Notes under the pieces: generated by a model | Told to the model about the DNA's origin: nothing | Database searches by the model: none | Seen by the model: only the letters and a program-made list of their open reading frames with translations | Made by a program: the position numbers and the translations under genes | Shown: positions 47,001-52,607 of the stretch, one piece after another | How the letters are laid out: each line of letters begins with the position of its first letter | Position numbering within the stretch: position 1 is the first letter of the stretch | Source of the DNA: CAZJHX01 sp964545715 | GTDB taxonomy: Bacteria; Myxococcota_A; UBA9042; GCA-2863065 | Assembly: GCA_964545715.1 (NCBI GenBank) | Contig: CAZJHX010000062.1 | Span: 1-58,543 of the forward strand | DNA: 58,543 nucleotides | Direction of reading: 5' to 3'

Positions 47001-50000
47001 GATGCAGGAGATCCACGCCAAGCTGCGCGCCGAGGGCCACGACGTGGACATGCGCTTTTTGGCCATGGTCAACACCAAGTATCTGAGCACCGACAGCGGG
47101 CCGGACAGCTTCTTCAAGCCTGACATGGACAAGCTGGGCAACATGCTCAAGACCCGTGGCGACGTCATGGGTATCGACATCGCGGCGCCCGAGAAGTCGC
47201 GGTTCACGCCCGAGGGCATGGACAACTTCGAGAAGCTCTTCTACTCGCTGCAGGAGGCCGCGGACGCGCGTGGGCGCCCGCTGACGATGCGCCCGCACGT
47301 GGGTGAGGGCTACCCAGAGATGGCGCCGGGTCAGCCGTTCAGCCGCAACAAGGGTGTGCGGACCGACGACGATCCGATGATGCCCAAGCACTACAAGGTT
47401 GCGCAGGACAACATGGACATGTTGCTGACGCGGCTGGAGAAGATCGCGGCGGACAACAAGGGCAAGCTGCCGGACAACGTGATCGTGCGCTTTGGGCACG
47501 CGACGCATGCGACGCCCGATCAGGTCGCGCGCATGAAGGCTCTGGGCGTGGTGTCCGAGGCCAACATCGTCTCCAACGTGGAGACCGGGTCACTGCAGCG
47601 CCGCGGTCGCAAGGGCCAGCAGGGCGGCAGCCAGAGCGTGTACGACGATCACTCGCTGCTGAAGCTGCTGTATCAGCAGAACAAGACCATCCTGTCCACC
47701 GACGCGCACGGCGTCATGCACACCAACCTGGGCAACGAGTACCTCAAGGCCGACGGGATCATCCGCCGGTTCAAGAAGGGCAAGGTGCCGGTCGAGGTGC
47801 CGGACGGCCAGGGCGGCACCAAGAAGCTGTGGTGGGACGATCTGAGCCCCGAGGAGAAGTCGCGCTTCGACCGTAAGAAGCTGGAGAGCGACGCCTACGA
47901 CTACGAGGCCGAGGTGCGGCGCCAGGACGCCAACGACAAGGCCAACGGTCCGCGAAACCCGCAGAACCTGCCCGACATGGGCGACGGAACCAAGCCGAAG
48001 GTTGCGGCCCCTGAGACGGATGCGGGCGGCGCGGTGAAGAAGCCGCCGAAGATGGCGGCGCCCGAGGTCGATACGGCGCCGATGTCGCGCGTGAAGATGA
48101 CGCCCGAGCAGGTGGCTGCGACGCCGCTGCGCGCCCACATCGATGACTTGATGCAGTCGCCGGCCGGCCAGCAGAAGCTGTACGCGATGGCGCAGGAGGG
48201 CTTGGCGGATCTGAGTCCGAAGCTGGACGGCGTTGTTGAGGCGCTGCCCGGCAGTTATGTCGCGGCGCAGATGAAGCGGACCGGCCAGCAGGAGTTTATC
48301 GGGGCGGTTCAGGAGAAGATGGCGCGCAAGTCGTACCCCGAGGTCGGCCGCATGGGCGACATGGTGCGGGCGCGTCTCAGCGTAAAGAGCGGCGCGGACA
48401 TGAAGGCCGCGGTTGCGGAGATCAAAGCTCGCTTCCCGGGCGCTGTTATCGACTACAAAGAGGGTCAGGCCTACCCGCGCTTCCACGCCGACATCCCGCT
48501 GAAGAACGGCATCACGGCGGAGCTGCAGATCGGCACGCGCGCGACGACGCGGCTGCTCGAGTCGCCCATGGTCGAGGTGCCGGCGTCGCTGGCGTCTCAG
48601 ATGGGCACATCCAAGAGCACGTTCCACACGGCGCGTCACGACATCCTGCACAACATCAAGAATCCGGCCCTGCGCGCCAAGTACGGCGTGGACTCGTTCG
48701 AGACCAAGTTCGGTCGCTTGATGAAAGAGAGCGCCGACGGCCAGTTCGACATGACGACCGCCAAGGTGCTGTCCGCCGAGCTGACGATCATGCTGCAGCG
48801 CATGGAGAACGACGATCCGCAGCTGATCCACGGCCTGTACACCAAGGGGTCCAAGGCGCAGCCGCTCTCCGTCAAGCAGTCGGCGCCCGAGGTCGACGGC
48901 GCCGAGAAGGCCGTCAGCAAGAACGCGCTGCGGATGGCGTCGCCCGAGGTGGAGGGCACCAGCGCGCCCAAGCCCAAGGTCGAGAAATCGCCCAACCCGG
49001 ACGCGGTCACGCTGCACGGCGAGAAGCCCGACCAGACGACGCATAAGCCGACGTACAAGGACGTCGGCAAGGACATCTTCAAGAACGGCAAGCCCACGCT
49101 GGCGGACGTTCAGCAGGGTTACCTGGGGGACTGCTACCTGTTTGCGGCGATGGGCGCCATCGTCAAGCAGCAGCCCGAGGTCATCCAGCGCATGTTCGTG
49201 GACCACGGCGACGGCACGGTCAGCGTGACCCTGCACACCATGAAGAACGGCTACGTGGTCGCGCCCGGCACCAAGGGTGCGTCGGAGCACGTGGTGCGCG
49301 TCAGCAAGGACATGCCCGTCGCCGACGGCAAGAGCCGGCCGACCTACGGCAAGGGCAAAGACGGTCAGCTGTGGCCGTGCCTGGTTGAGAAGGCCTACGC
49401 GGTCGTCAAGGGCAAGGGCAGCTACGACAAGATCGGTCACGGTGGGTTCACCACCGACGCCATGGAGACCATGATGGGCCGGAAGGCCCGCAGCTTCAGC
49501 TCGTCGGGCAAGAAGGACAAAAAGCTGGTTCAAGAGCTGAAACAGTCGCTCGCCGACAAGAAGCCTGTGGCCGCCGGCTCCATCAACAACAACACGATCA
49601 AGAACAACAAGGCGATCAAGACGCTGGCCACCGAGAAGGACGTCGTCGCCAACCATGCCTATGTCGTCGACAGGGTTGACGAGAACGGCATGATTCACAT
49701 GCACAACATCTGGGGTAGGCGTCACCCGAAGCCGCTGACGGCGGCTGAGTTCAAGAAGCTCTATCCCAACGTCTACATCGGCGACAGGCCGCCCAAGGTC
49801 ATGCCCGAGGTGGCCGCCCAGAAGCTGGAGGGCCAGGAGAACAAGACCGGCAAGCGGCCGGCGCCCGAGACCGACATGCGCACGCCGGGCGACCTGCGGG
49901 CCTTCATCAAGGACGCGGGGCCGCTGCACACCAACATCGGCACCCGGGACCGCATCAAGGTCATCAAGGACGTGCCGCTGAGCGAGGTGATGAGCGCGCC

Positions 50001-51474
50001 GGGTCACGAGTACCTGCGCAACCCCAAGGCGGTCGAGGGGATCGCGGGGGACCTGAAGCAGCAGGCGGACAACGGCGCCGCGATGTTCAAAGACAGCGAG
50101 CCGATGATTCTGAACGTCTACACCGAGTCGACCTCGGGCGGCGGCGTGCGGATCAAGTCGGTCGAGTGTCTGGACGGCAACCACCGGTTCGCCGGCGGCA
50201 TGCACAGCGGCAAGTGGCGCACGATCGGCGATATCCCGGCGGAGCTTCTCCAGGTGCGCGTCAACGGCTTCGACACCGGCGGGCAGCAGCTGCCGCGGTG
50301 GATTCCGAAGCACATCGCGGAGGGCAGCAGCGTTGGTTGGCACGAGGTCCACGGGCCGATGGTCAAGGGGCCGACGGCTCAGATCGGTGGCGACATCTCC
50401 AGCAGTGACCCGCGCTTCCCGAAGCACCTGCGCGGCGTGCGCATGGGGCAGGTCGTCGAGCAGTCCCTGGCGCGGGCGCGCAAGGGACCGAGGATGGCGG
50501 CGCCCGAGGCGGAGGTCGACGACAACGTGGTCGTCGGGCCGAAGAGCGATGTCGACCCCAACTATCTGACGGCGACGGCGGCTCGTGATCGGGTTGCGTC
50601 GCGCCTCAAGGCCGGTGCGGGGCTCGACAGCGACATCGTGGACTCGTGGATCTCCACCCACGGGCTGGGCAAAGCGACCGAGATGATGGGTGACCACCTT
50701 CTGAAGCAAGCCGGGCTGGACCCGCACGTGGCATTGCAGATGATGAAGGACGACCCACAGGGCTTCTATGAGCAGTACGGTGCGGTCCTGGCGGCTTCGG
50801 TTTTGCGAAAGGGCATGACTCAGCAGCAGTCCGACGATGCCGCACGCAAGGTCTCCAAGGTGCCGGGTGCGGCGCTTATCGAGTTTGCGGACTCGGTCGG
50901 CTTCTCGCTGATCACCCACTTCGCGCCGGAGGGTCGCGGCGCCAACATTCTGGGCACCGGGGCGCTGATTCCGGGCAAGCACAGCGGCGGGTTGAACTGG
51001 GCTTCCGAGGCCTACACGACCGACAAGCCGACGCGTGCGCAGAGCGCGTCGTTTGCGGACTACGGGCGCCAGGCGACAGACGCGCTGCCGATCGCCATTC
51101 CCAAGGACCTGCTGATCCCGCCGTCCAAGGCGCTGGAGACCAAGAACCTGCCCGACTGGCTCAACAAGAAGGCCTACGCGGTCAAGGGCGCCATGCAGTC
51201 CGCGATCGGCAAGGCGGCGGGCATGCCGCCCATCGCCATGGAGGGGCCGATTCACCTGCTGCCGAAGGGCATGGGGCTGACGGCCGGCGAGGTCGACGGA
51301 TTGCGTCATCGCATTCAGGGCACCATCAACACCAAGGCCGGTGAGCGCGCCAAGCTGGCGTTCGTCATCGCGGCCGGGTCGGGCGTCGCGGCCCGCTTCA
51401 TCGCCCTGTACTGGCCCAAGTCCGAGGACAAGGAAGAAAAGGAAGAGGAGAAGGTGAAACCCGGTCCGGGCTGA
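41014..51474 (+). CDS. giant multi-module polymorphic-toxin-like effector
   Basis: Protein of 3486 residues with no signal peptide. Residues 60-80 (LHQGFGNNAVANMI) resemble the LQ..GN.AV motif of eCIS cargo. Residues 90-230 are Lys/Glu/Ala-rich. Residues 317-495 hold repeated Q(D/N)AV motifs and a duplicated GAHPV segment. Residues 690-930 are coiled coil, 930-1150 Trp-containing amphipathic helices, and 1160-1196 a hydrophobic membrane-like stretch; a Gly/Ala-rich region follows. From 1470 on, modules are separated by APE(V/T)D-type linkers: HETHH metallopeptidase (His1647, Glu1648, His1651); adenosine-deaminase-like (His1836, His1838, His2095, Glu2098, Asp2230); RelA/SpoT-like (AELQIGT, about 2360-2600); calpain-like (Cys2707, His2881, Asn2898); ParB/sulfiredoxin-like (DGNHR, 3054-3058); and ART-like (ITHFAPEGRG, 3300-3309). 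It is probably an injected multi-warhead effector. Module calls are by motif; the last two are the least certain. Confidence 0.85.
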   Translation: MGFSLSFLGENTKEKLDKIGLPDPGEVLRLDQGRKKADAVLAKPKEALAGLMKQGTGGADVAKMLHQGFGNNAVANMINKSPLQQVKGHIPTSIGGAIKQHNRRERAKELRGEPVVEEQPVEEQPVDETGTAEPTTEEQKAPNLDEPVVAEKAVAKKPPQPVAVKAEAKAEPVVEKQDAAEKKKKLKKAPKKKAENALMKPLLGQGVKLGAAALMKKKPQAEAALNNPLALLGQRKSRFQAFGAEMNASLGMRKQEAGLALGGMEAIAGGKSGMSGLPGGLPGMPKELAEAALAGAGGVERGMKAGVKGLGDTVDHGAHPVTSALSHLEDREQDATVDGERGSDHKALLGGEQNAVVSQEQNAVVEQQSIVRGEQDAVVNEPNLGGVDKLMMGGQDAVANLVGGADNPFMLGAQNAVAKVEEVGQQVEDGVQDAVSSLTQNIPGLPGEFADVMNRSVEATREGRKAGEMGLQDTLTKGAHPVKAALGHLQIDDKGVKAVPTPKTEDKGPWVGPDTAVADEKIETPPVANLPKLEAPKRETEGGGGDEKLAMPTAKSPEGSAEAVKGVADAKAGSPTGGAGIKADPKAKPRTSSELGKATNPGDKAKPRAAKKKAPALKTPAIGGGNLNINTPPELPDVATVEGKSKSGMTMTPRPVKLPQDKTPTRNGEKPVGPDGKPQKTQAQIAAEAEQVGKAGQAKLDVAEKDLQTEAQTEADVKKTAAEQERDQKTQTAKTEGDTKIAAKEAEGKAQRTAAEGKGEQMKTQAEAQGVQKETAAKAKGKEKEKTAKAAEKAKIATEKARQKTEIAAAKASTEAEEQKARAKGEGEKRQMEAEGRNKEQAARQEGTSKENAINTALTAEKASLKAEGERKAQTARTKGETDANAEMRRGQQKAQAERNRGLREKRRLERAAERKKADQSWYEKAWNAVKSAVSSLINRAKKAWSAAKALANKAISWARKKAAQIRAAARKAASAAYAWADKATGGAISRAKAKLQKAAAWVSDKVNKAKQWGSDKVNAIKEKVTTWVAEKWQAFKDTCSAIKNSVTSAINKAVNYCKKKYAEAKAWVNEKIQAAKKWVSDKINAAVDWVKKKYNEIATAIRTAVNVIVEAVKATVMAVWDFYANALKEIGAWLSEAWDKFASWAQEAFVKFWTGPWRDIIIGIAVAVLIAAVTVATGGAGLILIVGVSAAATGALRMGGEIAARRAAVSIKNGDPDRAARIAADMKKSGGDAQEWYDGVKKDEDWMTTIHRGGVEGARGLAEGAVSGLVGGAGGAIATKVAGGIAKAGAKEGAKFLAKKGVQKAAEYGTRVAIDASLGLAGDMASGTVNAELDVMLNLRTREEAYKRHVDRHLTPGALLARAGGSSITGGLRMGSHKGPHASVQDKLVGKIAGKGAQQATATAGQKIAYEVVDMGVDGIEGGTTAGLMSMANGGTFQEGFGKGFVGGVTGHAGRKAGEKWGRSSLKQSAPETDVKHRGDGDDGPDLTVKDDVDMTMGLPGGRTRVKADADAPVHNKRPTGDPDPATGAPSKVPKVDDVQVKQAEKLNRLLPGKVEGLGPNTKVVPDGTPGPHAPGTMTVTEAKRYMRTVSAMRKNPTGQEALTRIKNGEVEVTMERGVGSFSEGKRVNIDPEVRGRQNRAGVLAHETHHAATAKNLPDIDTTPKKQFVEALLRNEAEAQAKLFEYHRDQGTKAGRAEFGAKAYGDAYDAASTSFRKANPTATEAQVRAHAVEAGTAALQKKFGEGVPTTSTEVDPKTGRKVIKEGAPKTYEELYGRFHDENSAVGSKTSGNKGPRKAAPEVDGDGKLKPNVEDPELAAKRPPGADEDHPGVELHNHFLGLTDTDYFIKKVGGGDPDVTFAKIQEIWPPGSKQRAKLEADFPDTVRVMKDIEANPNMTPKQKKAALEKLLTATQETPFDNSYEVRDELIKEYIDPAPRNSKTGEIEIDPNTGKPVKAEYRQYTEDTMKVLSEDRIRYSEQSASVNKLLERFPEATMQEIHAKLRAEGHDVDMRFLAMVNTKYLSTDSGPDSFFKPDMDKLGNMLKTRGDVMGIDIAAPEKSRFTPEGMDNFEKLFYSLQEAADARGRPLTMRPHVGEGYPEMAPGQPFSRNKGVRTDDDPMMPKHYKVAQDNMDMLLTRLEKIAADNKGKLPDNVIVRFGHATHATPDQVARMKALGVVSEANIVSNVETGSLQRRGRKGQQGGSQSVYDDHSLLKLLYQQNKTILSTDAHGVMHTNLGNEYLKADGIIRRFKKGKVPVEVPDGQGGTKKLWWDDLSPEEKSRFDRKKLESDAYDYEAEVRRQDANDKANGPRNPQNLPDMGDGTKPKVAAPETDAGGAVKKPPKMAAPEVDTAPMSRVKMTPEQVAATPLRAHIDDLMQSPAGQQKLYAMAQEGLADLSPKLDGVVEALPGSYVAAQMKRTGQQEFIGAVQEKMARKSYPEVGRMGDMVRARLSVKSGADMKAAVAEIKARFPGAVIDYKEGQAYPRFHADIPLKNGITAELQIGTRATTRLLESPMVEVPASLASQMGTSKSTFHTARHDILHNIKNPALRAKYGVDSFETKFGRLMKESADGQFDMTTAKVLSAELTIMLQRMENDDPQLIHGLYTKGSKAQPLSVKQSAPEVDGAEKAVSKNALRMASPEVEGTSAPKPKVEKSPNPDAVTLHGEKPDQTTHKPTYKDVGKDIFKNGKPTLADVQQGYLGDCYLFAAMGAIVKQQPEVIQRMFVDHGDGTVSVTLHTMKNGYVVAPGTKGASEHVVRVSKDMPVADGKSRPTYGKGKDGQLWPCLVEKAYAVVKGKGSYDKIGHGGFTTDAMETMMGRKARSFSSSGKKDKKLVQELKQSLADKKPVAAGSINNNTIKNNKAIKTLATEKDVVANHAYVVDRVDENGMIHMHNIWGRRHPKPLTAAEFKKLYPNVYIGDRPPKVMPEVAAQKLEGQENKTGKRPAPETDMRTPGDLRAFIKDAGPLHTNIGTRDRIKVIKDVPLSEVMSAPGHEYLRNPKAVEGIAGDLKQQADNGAAMFKDSEPMILNVYTESTSGGGVRIKSVECLDGNHRFAGGMHSGKWRTIGDIPAELLQVRVNGFDTGGQQLPRWIPKHIAEGSSVGWHEVHGPMVKGPTAQIGGDISSSDPRFPKHLRGVRMGQVVEQSLARARKGPRMAAPEAEVDDNVVVGPKSDVDPNYLTATAARDRVASRLKAGAGLDSDIVDSWISTHGLGKATEMMGDHLLKQAGLDPHVALQMMKDDPQGFYEQYGAVLAASVLRKGMTQQQSDDAARKVSKVPGAALIEFADSVGFSLITHFAPEGRGANILGTGALIPGKHSGGLNWASEAYTTDKPTRAQSASFADYGRQATDALPIAIPKDLLIPPSKALETKNLPDWLNKKAYAVKGAMQSAIGKAAGMPPIAMEGPIHLLPKGMGLTAGEVDGLRHRIQGTINTKAGERAKLAFVIAAGSGVAARFIALYWPKSEDKEEKEEEKVKPGPG
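45415..50520 (+). repeat. eight dispersed APE(V/T)D-type linker motifs
   Basis: Within the giant effector a short linker, (K/R)-x-(S/A)-A-P-E-(T/V)-(D/E), recurs at about residues 1470, 1799, 2331, 2348, 2624, 2642, 2950 and 3162. Seven copies fit closely (for example KQSAPETD, KVAAPETD, RPAPETDM), and the last reads RMAAPEAE. Copies lie at the boundaries between predicted enzyme modules and rarely inside them. They could be hinges, protease-processing sites or recombination seams. Confidence 0.8.
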
Positions 51475-51488
51475 TATGGTGACGCGCC

Positions 51489-52217
51489 ATGGACGTGCGC
51501 GTGATGACCTTCAACATACGCTACGACAAGCCGGATCCGGGTGATCGTGCCTGGTCCGTGCGCTGCCGCAGCGTGCTGAAGCTGATCGAGCAGCATCAGC
51601 CGGACATCCTCTGCACTCAGGAGTGCCTGCCGCATCAGCTGGTCGAGCTGCTTGTGGGGCTGCCCGGTTACGGCGTTGTGGGGCGCGACCGCCGCGGGTC
51701 CGGCAAGGACGAGTATTGCGCCATTTTGTACCGCCACGAGCGCTTTGAGCGCGTCGGTCACGGCAACTTCTCGCTGGCGCCCTCGTACCTGCCGCGCATT
51801 GCGACCTGGCTGATCCTGCGGGACCGCGAGCTTGGTACGGAGATCGCCGCCATCAATACGCACCTGGATCACGAGAATGCCGACGCCCGGCTGGAGTCGG
51901 CCGAGCTGATCCTCAATGAGTTCGGCGTCCTCTGGCATGCGCACCGGCCGATCGTGATCACCGGCGACTTCAACGCCAGGCCCGGATCACCGGCGCGCGT
52001 CCGCCTGGGGCGTCCGTTGCGTGACTCAGTGGCCGAGATGCAAGGCGATCGTCTCACCTACAAGCACTGGAGCGGCGATCCCCACGTGTCGATCGACACG
52101 GTGTTCTACTCGGGCGAGCTGTCCCTCAAAAGCGTGGTGGTGGACCGATCGGAGCCCTTGGGTGTTCGGCCGTCGGACCACTATCCGGTCGTCGCGGATC
52201 TGGAGGTCAACACGTGA
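51489..52217 (+). CDS. endonuclease/exonuclease/phosphatase (EEP) family protein
   Basis: Cytoplasmic protein of 242 residues of the EEP superfamily. VRVMTFNIRYD, QPDILCTQECLP (metal Glu), INTHLDHENADARLESAELI, ITGDFNARPGS and the C-terminal SDHYPVVADLEV (catalytic Asp-His) cover the motifs in order. These enzymes cut phosphodiester or phosphomonoester bonds in nucleic acids, lipids or sugar phosphates. It starts 14 bases after the giant effector stop, so it could be co-transcribed with it. It lacks a signal peptide and is not obviously an immunity protein. The substrate is unknown. Confidence 0.88.
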   Translation: MDVRVMTFNIRYDKPDPGDRAWSVRCRSVLKLIEQHQPDILCTQECLPHQLVELLVGLPGYGVVGRDRRGSGKDEYCAILYRHERFERVGHGNFSLAPSYLPRIATWLILRDRELGTEIAAINTHLDHENADARLESAELILNEFGVLWHAHRPIVITGDFNARPGSPARVRLGRPLRDSVAEMQGDRLTYKHWSGDPHVSIDTVFYSGELSLKSVVVDRSEPLGVRPSDHYPVVADLEVNT

Positions 52218-52244
52218 AGCCGCATTGGGACGTCGAGCGGGTGT

Positions 52245-52586
52245 TTGACGGCCGCTGTGGAGAGCGGCACTCACGAGCGCTCGCTCGCCGGCCAGGGGAC
52301 ACAGCCGGCAGGTCTGGCGTGGGTGCCGGCGGGCCTGGGCGATGTGCCGCCGCTGGACACGTCGCGAGTCGTTGAGCTGCAGGGGCCGGGTGGCGCGACC
52401 CTCTTTTTTGTGCCGCTGGGGCTGCTGGCCGAGGTGCTGCGCGAGGCGGGAATCATGCGCGGGCTCGACCCTGCCGCGGACGACCGATTCAAGGTGCTGC
52501 GCTCTCTCGATGAGGATCAGGAGCCCGCCGTCCACCAGCTGTTCGAACTGATCCATATGCTCGTTCGTTATCCGGGCAAGCCATAA
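52245..52586 (+). CDS. small protein, start uncertain, possible frameshift
   Basis: An ORF of 113 residues from a TTG at 52245. The later part (LGLLAEVLREAGIMRG, DDRFKVLRSLDEDQEPAVHQLFELI) looks like a real helical protein. The beginning (Gly/Ser/Pro-rich) does not. A GTG at 52214, overlapping the EEP stop by four bases, begins VKPHWDVERVFDGR in a different frame. A one-base indel near 52255 could join the two. No family is recognised. Confidence 0.5.
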   Translation: MTAAVESGTHERSLAGQGTQPAGLAWVPAGLGDVPPLDTSRVVELQGPGGATLFFVPLGLLAEVLREAGIMRGLDPAADDRFKVLRSLDEDQEPAVHQLFELIHMLVRYPGKP

Positions 52587-52607
52587 TAGTGATATCTTTG
52601 CCTTTCC

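Noticed and set aside
47170..47200. IAAPE sequence in the deaminase-like module as another linker copy
   Set aside because: It lies inside a predicted beta strand of the enzyme (GIDIAAPEKSRF), lacks the basic residue before and the V/T-D after, and is not at a module boundary.
47590..51309. Minus-strand ORF of 1239 codons inside the giant effector gene
   Set aside because: It is Arg/His/Leu/Val-rich antisense shadow with no recognisable domain, while the plus frame carries several catalytic motifs in order.
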